From: Bacillota bacterium
GTDB lineage: Bacteria; Bacillota; Clostridia; Lachnospirales; Lachnospiraceae
Length of the DNA stretch: 17,076 nt
Direction: 5' to 3'
Assembly (NCBI GenBank): GCA_023437885.1
Contig: JAEZFH010000095.1
Location: 1 to 17,076 of the forward strand
Shown here: piece by piece, positions 1-6,469 of the stretch
How positions within the stretch are numbered: position 1 is the stretch's first letter
Layout: every line of letters starts with the position of its first letter
Made by a program: the position numbers and the translations under genes
The notes under the pieces: generated by a model
What the model saw: the letters and a program-made list of their open reading frames with translations, nothing else
Database searches by the model: none
What the model was told of the DNA's origin: nothing

Positions 1-2
1 CG

Positions 3-728
3 CCTATGGCTCAGTATTTCCAGCGGACTCTTGACAATGCCATGATGGATATAACGTCAGGGGCCTTTGATTATAATAAAACGGTTAAAAAGGTAATCGA
101 GGAAATGACCAGATCCGGAGTGCGTACCGTGGATTATGAAAGCGGATGGAGCAGCCGAATTGAAGTAGCCACTCGTCGGGCAATTATGACTGGTGTGACG
201 CAGGTAACTGGACGGATCACTGATATGAATGCAGAGTTGATCGGTACCGATCATTATGAGGTGAGCTGGCACGCTACTGCAAGGCCTGATCATCAGGTTT
301 GGCAGGGGAGGGTATACAGCCGGAAAGAGCTTGAAACAGTGTGCGGACTCGGTACCGGCTCTGGCCTATGCGGATGGAACTGCTATCACTCTTATTATCC
401 CTTTATCGAAGGCGTATCTAAGCGAACATATACGGATAAGCAGCTTGACGAAATGAATGCCAAGGAGAATACACCGAAGAAGTATCTGGGTAAGGAATAT
501 ACATCGTACGAGGCATCTCAGCGACAAAGACAGTTTGAAACTATTATGAGGAAACAGAGGCAGGATATTAAGCTTTTGGAGCAGGCAGGAGCAGATCCGG
601 AGGACATTCAAAATGCCAAGATTAAATATCGGAAAACCATGAGACAGTATCGGGAGTTTAGTAAGGCCGTGGATCTGCCGCAGCAAAGAGAGCGTATTTA
701 TGCGGATGGATTAGGGAGGGTGAAATGA
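3..728 (+). CDS. Phage minor capsid protein (Phage_min_cap2 / MuF-like), 5' partial
   Basis: Structural head protein that sits near the portal and is packaged in small copy number. The visible part is the C-terminal ~240 residues. It shows the family's core, a basic segment (SSRIEVATRRAIMTGVTQ) followed by a conserved G-LCGWNCYHSYYPF motif with paired Cys and His, then a charged, probably coiled-coil tail rich in Arg, Gln and Lys. The frame is open to the left edge of the window, with no stop before the ATG at position 6. Family members are usually 350-450 residues, so the true start almost certainly lies upstream and the ATG at 6 is internal. Its stop overlaps the ATG of the next gene (ATGA), so the two are translationally coupled. 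Identity rests on recognising the family pattern; the portal gene should lie directly upstream. Confidence 0.88.
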   Translation, partial: PMAQYFQRTLDNAMMDITSGAFDYNKTVKKVIEEMTRSGVRTVDYESGWSSRIEVATRRAIMTGVTQVTGRITDMNAELIGTDHYEVSWHATARPDHQVWQGRVYSRKELETVCGLGTGSGLCGWNCYHSYYPFIEGVSKRTYTDKQLDEMNAKENTPKKYLGKEYTSYEASQRQRQFETIMRKQRQDIKLLEQAGADPEDIQNAKIKYRKTMRQYREFSKAVDLPQQRERIYADGLGRVK

Positions 729-1039
729 CTAATATAACAGAGTTGTACCGGGACGATGAATTAATCGGCTTCCGGATAGAGGGACATGCGAATTACTCCA
801 TCCCCGGGCGGGACATTGTTTGTGCTGCCGTTTCCTCATTAACCATTAATACTATTAACTGTCTATTGCAGATTGGAGGCGTGCAGCCCGTGGTAAACGA
901 GGATACAGAGAGTATCAATTATTGTGTTCTTGGCAAGGTTGATGTAATTGCACATACTCTTCTTCTGGCTGCACATATCGGGTATAAGAGCATAGCCGAA
1001 CAATATCCGGAGAATGTCATACTGACAGAGAGGCGGTGA
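725..1039 (+). CDS. prp: Prp-family cysteine protease (ribosomal-processing protease YsxB homologue), phage-encoded
   Basis: A 104-residue protein with the Prp signature: a GHA motif (His21) followed by P-GRDIVCAAVS (Cys33), matching the His/Cys catalytic dyad and spacing of the family. In Firmicutes, host Prp removes the N-terminal extension of ribosomal protein L27 at an LNLQFF-A site, and in some staphylococcal phages it processes capsid and scaffold proteins carrying the same motif. Here the gene lies in the head cluster, two genes before a major capsid protein whose N-terminus contains MNLQHFATS, so the likely substrate is that capsid protein. The start ATG overlaps the upstream stop by four bases (ATGA), with a GGAGGG-type ribosome site just upstream. 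It may also act on, or compete with, host L27 processing; that is inference. Confidence 0.9.
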   Translation: MTNITELYRDDELIGFRIEGHANYSIPGRDIVCAAVSSLTINTINCLLQIGGVQPVVNEDTESINYCVLGKVDVIAHTLLLAAHIGYKSIAEQYPENVILTERR

Positions 1040-1158
1040 TCCGATAATCTCGTTCAAGACGTACGTTAACGTCTTATTTTTATGCCCGGGACGGCGTAAA
1101 ACTATAAATCAAACTACACCGGGTGCTGACCCGTAAAAAGCGTAATGGAGGAAAGAAT
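1040..1158 (+). promoter_or_regulatory. Structured leader between protease and scaffold genes
   Basis: This 119-base gap is the longest in the head cluster and is not coding. It starts with a terminator-like hairpin (1056-1075, see separate entry). Downstream, a CCGGG block around 1119-1123 can pair in two exclusive ways: with CCCGG at 1085-1089 (long loop), or with ACCCG at 1129-1133 through a four-base loop (CGGGT-GCTG-ACCCG). The scaffold ribosome site GGAGG follows at 1147-1151. The alternative pairings are visible by eye; a regulatory role is inference. Confidence 0.4.
1056..1082 (+). terminator. Terminator-like hairpin before scaffold gene
   Basis: A perfect 7-base-pair stem, AAGACGT with ACGTCTT, encloses a 6-base loop and is followed by ATTTTTAT. 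The stem is AT-rich and short, so it would be a weak intrinsic terminator or attenuator rather than an operon end. It could lower transcription of scaffold and capsid relative to upstream genes, or be overridden by late antitermination. Confidence 0.5.
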
Positions 1159-1689
1159 ATGCAAAGAAAATTTTTAAAGGATATGGGACTGACAGATGAT
1201 CAGATAGACCAAATCATGAAAGAAAACGGAAACGATATTACTCGTGAGCAGGGAGTTGCAAACACGTATAAAACACAGCTCGAAGATGTGCAAGGCAAGC
1301 TTAAGGCTTTTGATGGAGTAGACGTGACTAAGCTTAAAGAGGAGATTTCTGCTCTTACTACTAATCTTAACAACACGAAAACAACCTATGAAAGTCAGAT
1401 ATCCGATATGCAGTTTACCGCCGCACTTGAAGGAAAGGTATCGGTCCTTAAGCCCAGGAACTCAAAAGCTGTCATGGCATTACTTGACATGGAAAGCCTT
1501 AAGAAGTCCAAGAACCAGGACGCAGATATTACCGCCGCACTGGAGGCAATTAAGAAGGATAATGGTTATCTCTTTGAGGATGCCAAGAAGACTCCAAGAG
1601 TAATAACTGGTACGCAAACAACCACCGACAATACGGATAAGAAGGCTGCGGCAAACGAAGCTTTCCGCTCCCTGTTTAAGTCGGAATAA
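1159..1689 (+). CDS. Phage scaffolding protein (minor structural protein GP20 family)
   Basis: A 176-residue, highly charged, mostly helical protein that organises capsid subunits into the prohead and is lost before DNA packaging. It begins MQRKFLKDMGLTDDQIDQIM, the family's characteristic opening, followed by a coiled-coil stretch (roughly residues 30-85) with repeated K/E and Leu spacing, a conserved central segment (LEGKVSVLKPRNSKAVMALLD) and a polar tail ending in AANEAFRSLFKSE. The start at 1159 is chosen because GGAGG lies seven bases upstream; an in-frame GTG at 1123 adds twelve basic residues, has no ribosome site and lies in structured leader. Unlike the capsid protein it has no NLQxFA motif, so it is probably not an N-terminal Prp substrate. 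It sits directly before the major capsid gene, as expected. Confidence 0.9.
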   Translation: MQRKFLKDMGLTDDQIDQIMKENGNDITREQGVANTYKTQLEDVQGKLKAFDGVDVTKLKEEISALTTNLNNTKTTYESQISDMQFTAALEGKVSVLKPRNSKAVMALLDMESLKKSKNQDADITAALEAIKKDNGYLFEDAKKTPRVITGTQTTTDNTDKKAAANEAFRSLFKSE

Positions 1690-1713
1690 TCTAAGAAAGA
1701 ACGAGGTATTTAT

Positions 1714-2943
1714 ATGAACAGAATTAGAAAAATTGCAATGAACCTGCAGCACTTTGCTACAAGCATAGTCAATAGAGCGGATGCTGAGGCTATTATCAGG
1801 GAGCAGATTGTGGATGCTATTGCCCAGGATACGCCTAAGTCTTCCGCATTCATGGCGTTGGCCAAGAAGCTCCCCAACATGACCTCCAAGCAGACCAGGA
1901 TCAGGGTGCTGGATTTCCTACCTACTGCTTACTGGGTAAACGGTGACACCGGGATGAAGCAGACATCGCGGCAGGCATGGGATAATGTTTATTTAACAGC
2001 TGCAGAGCTGGCGGTAATTGTACCAATTCCGGAAGCAGTACTTGACGATGCCGAGTTTGATATCATGGGCGAGGTTACTCCTCGTGTTATCGAGGCAATT
2101 GGGCAGCGCGTAGATGCTGCAGCGATCTTTGGCGAGAACCGTCCTGCAGAATGGCAAAATGATATTATCACACTGGCCAGACAATCCGGAAACAATGTGG
2201 TACTAGGTGCTAATCCTGATTATTATGCCAAAATCCTTGCGGAAGATGGTGTATTTTCTAAGATTGAGGATGATGGGTATTCTGTATCTGGAGTAATTGC
2301 ATCCACCAACATGAAAGCGAAGCTTAGAGGCCTGCGTGATGATTCCGGACAGCCTTTATTTAACAAGGTGATGCAGGGAGCTACCCAATATGCACTTGAC
2401 GGGGCACCGATGTATTTCCCTGACAATGGGGCATTTAATAACTCCATTGCCCAGATGGTAGTAGGAGATTTTGCAAAGGCAGTATATGCAATTCGCCAGG
2501 ATATCACGGTTAAAATCCTTACTGAGGGTGTTATTCAGGATCCTACTACAAAAGAGATTGTTTATAACCTCGCTCAGCAGGATATGATTGCCCTGCGCGT
2601 TGTATTCCGCATGGGCTGGGCTCTACCCAATCCAGCTACCCGTATTGATGAGGATCGTGTTGGCTGTCCCTTTGCTTATCTTGAGCCAGCTACTGCAATT
2701 CCTACTCAAGCAGTAACGTTTACGGTTAAGGATAATGCAGGCACACCGGTTGCAATCGAAGGTGCCAGAGTTAATGTTAACGGATCCAATATCAAGACCA
2801 ATGCATCTGGACAGGCCGTGTTTAATCTGAGAGCTGGTACATATCCATACAATGCAACTCTTAAGGGATATATCAAGGCATCCGGTACCATTACGGTAGC
2901 AGCATCCGCAGTAGCCCAGGCCGTGACGCTGATTAAAGAATAG
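1714..2943 (+). CDS. Major capsid protein, HK97 fold, with Prp-type N-terminal site and C-terminal Ig-like domain
   Basis: 409-residue shell protein. Residues 1-17 are a short basic leader with NLQHFATS at 10-17, matching the L27 and phage capsid site cut by Prp; by analogy with L27 the cut would fall between Phe14 and Ala15. Residues ~20-325 resemble HK97-family capsid proteins (E-loop and spine segments, then VRI/DITVKILTEG and a late DMIALRVVFRMGWALPNP motif). Residues ~331-409 form a separate beta-rich domain (VTFTVKDNAGTPVAIEGARVNVNG, later ASGQAVFNLRAGTYPYNATLKGY) of the carboxypeptidase-regulatory or Ig-like type, usually displayed on the capsid surface. The start ATG has GAGG seven bases upstream. 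A later ATG at 1738 would delete part of the leader and lacks a good ribosome site. Stop is TAG. Position after scaffold and before connectors supports the call. Confidence 0.93.
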   Translation: MNRIRKIAMNLQHFATSIVNRADAEAIIREQIVDAIAQDTPKSSAFMALAKKLPNMTSKQTRIRVLDFLPTAYWVNGDTGMKQTSRQAWDNVYLTAAELAVIVPIPEAVLDDAEFDIMGEVTPRVIEAIGQRVDAAAIFGENRPAEWQNDIITLARQSGNNVVLGANPDYYAKILAEDGVFSKIEDDGYSVSGVIASTNMKAKLRGLRDDSGQPLFNKVMQGATQYALDGAPMYFPDNGAFNNSIAQMVVGDFAKAVYAIRQDITVKILTEGVIQDPTTKEIVYNLAQQDMIALRVVFRMGWALPNPATRIDEDRVGCPFAYLEPATAIPTQAVTFTVKDNAGTPVAIEGARVNVNGSNIKTNASGQAVFNLRAGTYPYNATLKGYIKASGTITVAASAVAQAVTLIKE

Positions 2944-2962
2944 TTTAAGGAGGGCGGTGCCA

Positions 2963-3340
2963 ATGACCAACTATGCAGACTTCGCATATTATAAAGATAC
3001 ATACAAAGGGACGGTCCTTGATGCCGCCTCTTTTGATACATATGCCCGTAAAGCCACACAGACCATCCGTCAGTATACATTTAACCGGGTTAAGGATAAT
3101 GATATCCCGGATGATGTTAAGATGTGCTGCTGTGAGCTGGCTGAGTATCTTTCCAAAAAGGAAGTAGCTGATCAGGACACGGAGGCTGGGATTAAAGGGC
3201 TTATCTCTGAGACCACAGGAGGCCATTCAGCCAGCTATGAGACAGCTGAAGCCAGGGAGCAAGCACATAATAATATTATCAAAGGTATTATTTATAATTG
3301 GCTTGTTTTTACAGGCCTGCTGTATAGGGGGTGCTACTGA
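2963..3340 (+). CDS. Head-tail connector protein (adaptor, gp6/SPP1 gp15-like)
   Basis: 125-residue, mostly helical protein directly after the major capsid gene, the usual place of the adaptor that binds the portal ring from below. The opening MTNYADFAYYKDTYKGT with an aromatic helix, then VKMCCCELAEYLSKKE and a helical C-terminus ending GLLYRGCY, fits connector proteins of this phage group. The start at 2963 is preferred because AAGGAGGG lies eight bases upstream; an in-frame GTG at 2957 is only two bases from that site. The stop overlaps the next ATG (TGATG). Three adjacent cysteines (CCC) at about residues 53-55 are visible; their meaning is unknown. Confidence 0.75.
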   Translation: MTNYADFAYYKDTYKGTVLDAASFDTYARKATQTIRQYTFNRVKDNDIPDDVKMCCCELAEYLSKKEVADQDTEAGIKGLISETTGGHSASYETAEAREQAHNNIIKGIIYNWLVFTGLLYRGCY

Positions 3341-3729
3341 TGCATACCAATACGGATATTACACTGTACCTGTATGATAAGAGCGGTAATATTTTAAGGC
3401 TCCAGGTTACTGGAAAGAATGGGAAAAAAGGAGCTCTCTGGGATGAGGTAAAACAATCCAACATACTGAAAAGCGGACTTACCAGCGCGGATACGATTAA
3501 AATAATGATACCGGCTGCCAATCTTCCGGAAGGGATAAGCTTTACCGTGGCTAAGGATATGGTTGTTGAAGGTGTAATTGATTTTGAGTTTGATAATACA
3601 TCCGATGCAACCAGGTCGGCATCGCTGAAAGCTCTTAAGGCCGCCCATGCGGTATATGGGATTAATGCGGCTGATGCTAAGCTATATGGCAGCCCCGGGA
3701 TGAGGCACTATCAATTGTCATGTAAGTAG
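3340..3729 (+). CDS. Putative head-closure / connector protein (DUF6751-like)
   Basis: 129-residue protein with a beta-rich N-terminus (DITLYLYDKSGNILRLQVTG), a central block WDEVKQSNILKSGLTSADTIKIMIP and a C-terminal GSPGMRHYQLSCK. These blocks recur in the phage family I know as DUF6751, found between connector and minor capsid genes of Firmicute siphophages. The position is that of the stopper (head-closure) protein, but the biochemical role is inferred from position. The ATG at 3340 overlaps the preceding TGA by one base and has TAGGGGG seven bases upstream; an upstream in-frame GTG at 3331 lies inside that ribosome site and is rejected. Stop is TAG. Confidence 0.7.
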   Translation: MHTNTDITLYLYDKSGNILRLQVTGKNGKKGALWDEVKQSNILKSGLTSADTIKIMIPAANLPEGISFTVAKDMVVEGVIDFEFDNTSDATRSASLKALKAAHAVYGINAADAKLYGSPGMRHYQLSCK

Positions 3730-3738
3730 GTGAATCGG

Positions 3739-4164
3739 ATGGAGTTCAACGGAAGGCTTGAAATGAAGGACCTGGGCCAGCTACTGAAGGATCGAGGCTT
3801 GCAGGACAAGGGACCGGTACAAGGGTTTATTGATAGCGAAGTAATCAGGCTTATGGGTCCCTATGTTCCAATGAAAGACGGTATGCTTGACAAATCAGCA
3901 ACAACAAGCACTGTTATTGGAAGCGGATTAGTGCAGCAGCAGACGCCTTATGCAAGGTTCCAATATTACAGTAAACTCATGGTTGATCCAGAAACCGGAA
4001 GCCCATGGGCTGGTAAGGGTGTAAAAAAGGTGATTACCGATCGTGATCTTGTGCACGATAAGAGCAAGCATCCGCAGGCTGGCCCGTTTTGGTTTGAACG
4101 TATGAAGGCTGACCACGGGGATGATATCCTTAATGGAGTTAGGAAGGTAGCAGGTGCGACATGA
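3739..4164 (+). CDS. Minor capsid protein (Minor_capsid_2 family), tail-completion type
   Basis: 141-residue protein of the connector region. The segment FIDSEVIRLMGPYVPMKDGMLDKSA, then TPYARFQYYSKLMV and AGPFWFERMKADHGDDIL, matches the Minor_capsid_2 / HK97 gp10-like pattern (a conserved PYVPMxxGxL helix-turn and a terminal WFERMK helix). Such proteins help join the head to the tail. An in-frame GTG at 3730 follows the previous stop directly and has no upstream ribosome site, while AGGTG sits six bases before the ATG at 3739, which is therefore preferred. The stop overlaps the next start by four bases (ATGA). Confidence 0.8.
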   Translation: MEFNGRLEMKDLGQLLKDRGLQDKGPVQGFIDSEVIRLMGPYVPMKDGMLDKSATTSTVIGSGLVQQQTPYARFQYYSKLMVDPETGSPWAGKGVKKVITDRDLVHDKSKHPQAGPFWFERMKADHGDDILNGVRKVAGAT

Positions 4165-4613
4165 ATATTATTGAGTTGGTAAAAGAGGTCCTATCCGATT
4201 TCCCACAGATATCAATGATTAACAATGGGATAAAAGTGGATTTTACAGATAATAAAGATGGGAGCTGCGGACTATATCCTACCGGTGATCAGCTCCTGAA
4301 GGAAGACATCTGTGGAAATCAGGATAGGAGACACAATTTTGTACTGTATGCAGTCTTTCAGAGCGTAAACGACTATGATCGGCTGGCAAATAGCACTTTT
4401 TTATTGGAACTGGCATACTGGCTGGAGCATGCAGCCCAGGACCAGGAAATTGAGGTAACCATAGACAATAAATCTGTACCGGGTACGCTTACTAAACTGA
4501 GCAGTGCCAATGGAATGCTATATGGATATCAGGACGGGACCTTGTCCGGACCAGTAACATATCAGCTACAGATTTATGCGCAGTATCACTTAGAAAGTGA
4601 GGTATTGCTATAA
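4161..4613 (+). CDS. Minor capsid / tail terminator protein (Minor_capsid_3 family)
   Basis: 150-residue protein. The order helix (MNIIELVKEVLSDFP), beta strands with GLYPTGDQLLKEDICGNQ, RRHNFVLYAVFQSVNDYDRLANSTFLLELAYWLE, and a C-terminal YQLQIYAQYHL fits the Minor_capsid_3 family, which occupies the tail-terminator position between the gp10-like protein and the major tail protein. In homologous systems the protein forms a ring that caps the tail tube at its head-proximal end. It is coupled on both sides: ATGA overlap upstream and TAATG overlap with the major tail gene downstream. Confidence 0.78.
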   Translation: MNIIELVKEVLSDFPQISMINNGIKVDFTDNKDGSCGLYPTGDQLLKEDICGNQDRRHNFVLYAVFQSVNDYDRLANSTFLLELAYWLEHAAQDQEIEVTIDNKSVPGTLTKLSSANGMLYGYQDGTLSGPVTYQLQIYAQYHLESEVLL

Positions 4614-5371
4614 TGGCAAAGATAAAAAGACATTACTTGGCTCACTATGTCGATGCAGACGCTACGCAGGTGTCTCCGCTTTATGTAAAAGTTGGCGACC
4701 TTGTAGAGGATCTAAGCATTGAGATGAACGCCAATGTTGAAACCGTGAAAGATATCACAGGTAACACAACTACGAGCATAGACGGGTATGAGCCGCAGGC
4801 ATCAATTGAGCCTTATTATGCTAAAACTGGGGATCCTTTGTTCAACCGGTTGCAAAAGATTTTTGATGAAAGGCAGACGCTTGACGACCTGCTTACCCAT
4901 GTGCTGGATGTGCATCTCTGGGAGGAGGTATCCGCTGGAGTATTTATTGCGTACAGAGAGGATGCGATCATAGAAATTGTATCTCTGGGCGGCGATACAT
5001 CCGGTGTACAGATCCCGTTTAATGTACATCTGATTGGCAACCGGACTAAAGGCACGTTTAACGTGGCAACAAAATCATTTACACCCGATGCGGGCACGTT
5101 AGGCAAACTGGTAATTGAAGTTGTCAAGGGTGGTACAACCACCACAACAAAGGTCACGGATGTAGTTGGGGAGCCTGCTGGATCATCCCTAATGTATAAG
5201 GTTGGGACTAATTTAACCGCGCCGAAGTATGGCGATGCATCAACCGGATATACTGCATTGACTACAGGATCGGCTATTACGACAGCTGCAGGTCAGTTTA
5301 TCGTGGTGGTAGCAGTGAGTACAAATATTGTAGCTGCATCCGATATTGCGCCGGTAGTCGTAGGCGCTTAA
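4613..5371 (+). CDS. Major tail (tube) protein with C-terminal beta-rich extension
   Basis: 252-residue tail tube subunit. Residues 1-160 carry the tube fold: MAKIKRHYLAHYVDAD, an acidic loop (EDLSIEMNANVETVKDITGNT) and a strand-rich half with VQIPFNVHLIGNRTKGTFNV. Residues ~165-252 form a separate Thr-, Val- and Ala-rich domain (TLGKLVIEVVKGG, then ITTAAGQFIVVVAVS) typical of the optional surface domains on siphophage tail tubes. The extension probably decorates the outside of the tube. Its ATG overlaps the previous stop by one base (TAATG). The following gap holds a strong hairpin ahead of the tail chaperone gene. Confidence 0.88.
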   Translation: MAKIKRHYLAHYVDADATQVSPLYVKVGDLVEDLSIEMNANVETVKDITGNTTTSIDGYEPQASIEPYYAKTGDPLFNRLQKIFDERQTLDDLLTHVLDVHLWEEVSAGVFIAYREDAIIEIVSLGGDTSGVQIPFNVHLIGNRTKGTFNVATKSFTPDAGTLGKLVIEVVKGGTTTTTKVTDVVGEPAGSSLMYKVGTNLTAPKYGDASTGYTALTTGSAITTAAGQFIVVVAVSTNIVAASDIAPVVVGA

Positions 5372-5393
5372 TTAACCTATAAGTATTAGTTTG

Positions 5394-5436
5394 ATGGGCG
5401 GCGGCCCACCTCCTTCCGCTGCCCATATTAAGGAGG
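5394..5436 (+). promoter_or_regulatory. Hairpin with anti-Shine-Dalgarno loop ahead of tail chaperone gene
   Basis: ATGGGCGGCGG (5394-5404) pairs with CCGCTGCCCAT (5416-5426), 11 base pairs with one G-U. The 11-base loop (5405-5415) ends in CCTCCTT, the exact complement of the AAGGAGG ribosome site at 5430-5436, which begins three bases after the stem. The RNA could therefore form an H-type pseudoknot that hides the ribosome site of the next gene. There is no U-run, so it is not an ordinary terminator. Pairing is seen directly; control of translation is inference. Confidence 0.55.
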
Positions 5437-5441
5437 ATAAA

Positions 5442-5813
5442 ATGGGGAACGCACAGAATTTAATATTTGATGATGGATTTATGTCTTTCGCATTAAACAA
5501 CGATCCAAACAAGGTTATTCGATTTAATCCAACTGACTTTGCACTGATTAACCGTATCAGGGATGCATACAATGCGATTGATCAGGCAGCCGAAGAAGCT
5601 GGAGATATCAAAATCAATTCGGACGGATCCGCAATGGATAATATTAATGGTGTTGCTGATGCGCTGGATGTATTTAGATCTACAATTTGCAAGGCTATTG
5701 ATGATATTTTTAACAGCAATATCAGTGAGATCGCATTTGGCAAGCAGAGCCCTCTCAGTTTAGTGGGCGGTGGTAAGTTCTTATGGGAAAGCTTTCTTGA
5801 ATGTATCTGTTAG
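5442..5813 (+). CDS. Tail assembly chaperone (DUF6673/gp14-like), interrupted by an in-frame amber codon
   Basis: 123-residue product up to TAG at 5811-5813. The motif IFDDGFMSFALNNDPNKVIRFNPTDFALINRI and the later IFNSNISEIAFGKQSPLS match the tail assembly chaperone found just before Gp15 and the tape measure gene in A118-like phages. The same frame continues past the TAG for 27 codons to TGA at 5895-5897 (VIESETGKKMELSRKKIDKY and beyond), which looks like the normal charged helical C-terminus of this family and ends in an ATGA overlap with the Gp15 gene. So the protein is either truncated by a nonsense change, made in two forms by readthrough, or affected by a base error. Other genes here end in TAG (major capsid, DUF6751-like, Gp15), so general TAG recoding is unlikely. 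The start is set by AAGGAGG five bases before ATG 5442. Confidence 0.8.
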   Translation: MGNAQNLIFDDGFMSFALNNDPNKVIRFNPTDFALINRIRDAYNAIDQAAEEAGDIKINSDGSAMDNINGVADALDVFRSTICKAIDDIFNSNISEIAFGKQSPLSLVGGGKFLWESFLECIC

Positions 5814-5893
5814 GTTATTGAATCCGAAACAGGTAAAAAGATGGAATTATCCAGGAAGAAGATTGATAAGTATAAAAGCCAGGTGTATCGAAA

Positions 5894-6463
5894 ATGATTG
5901 GATACCTGCCTAAGAGCTTAAATATAAATGGAATTGATAGAGCCATCTGGAGTGATTACCGGACGGCTCTTTTAATATTCCAGGCCTGTGCCGATCCTGA
6001 ACTATCCGAACAAGAAAGGGTAGTTGCAATAATCGAATGTCTATTTCAGGATCCGGAAAATATCCCGCAAGAAGATTGCCAGGCGGCGAATGACATGGCA
6101 GTGTGGTTTTTAGAGGGTGGAATAGGTCAAGATGAAAATTCCAAATACTGGCAAGCCAAGAAAGTAATGGACTGGGAGCAGGATGAGAAGATTATTTTTT
6201 CCGCAGTAAATAAGGTTGCCGGCTTTGAAACTAGGGCCGTTGATTACATGCACTGGTGGACCTTCCTTGGATACTTTAATGAGGTTGGCGAAGGGTTGTT
6301 TTCTACTGTTATTAATATCCGGAACAAAAAGAATAAAGGCAAAAAGCTTGAGAAGCATGAACAGGAATTTTACCGTGAGAATAAATCACTTATCGATCTC
6401 GAAGTAAAACTTTCCGCCGAAGAACAGGAAGAAATAGATTATTTGAACAAGCTCCTCGAATAG
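5894..6463 (+). CDS. Bacteriophage Gp15 family protein (tail assembly)
   Basis: 189-residue protein of the Phage_Gp15 family (named for Listeria phage A118). The opening MIGYLPKSLNINGIDRAIWSDYRTALLIF, the central VMDWEQDEKIIFSAVNKVAGFETR and the block YMHWWTFLGYFNEVGEGLFSTVINIRNKKNKGKKLEKHE are all family hallmarks. It occupies the place of the second tail chaperone gene, upstream of the tape measure. No convincing -1 slippery heptamer joins it to the upstream frame, so it appears to start by itself at the ATG that overlaps the extended chaperone frame (ATGA), with CAGGTG eight bases upstream. If the chaperone ends at the amber codon, that coupling is lost. Stop is TAG. Confidence 0.88.
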   Translation: MIGYLPKSLNINGIDRAIWSDYRTALLIFQACADPELSEQERVVAIIECLFQDPENIPQEDCQAANDMAVWFLEGGIGQDENSKYWQAKKVMDWEQDEKIIFSAVNKVAGFETRAVDYMHWWTFLGYFNEVGEGLFSTVINIRNKKNKGKKLEKHEQEFYRENKSLIDLEVKLSAEEQEEIDYLNKLLE

Positions 6464-6469
6464 AAAGGG

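Noticed and set aside
5871..5897. -1 frameshift joining the tail chaperone to Gp15
   Set aside because: The frames overlap only from 5876, and no X-XXY-YYZ slippery heptamer is present there; Gp15 has its own ATG and ribosome site.
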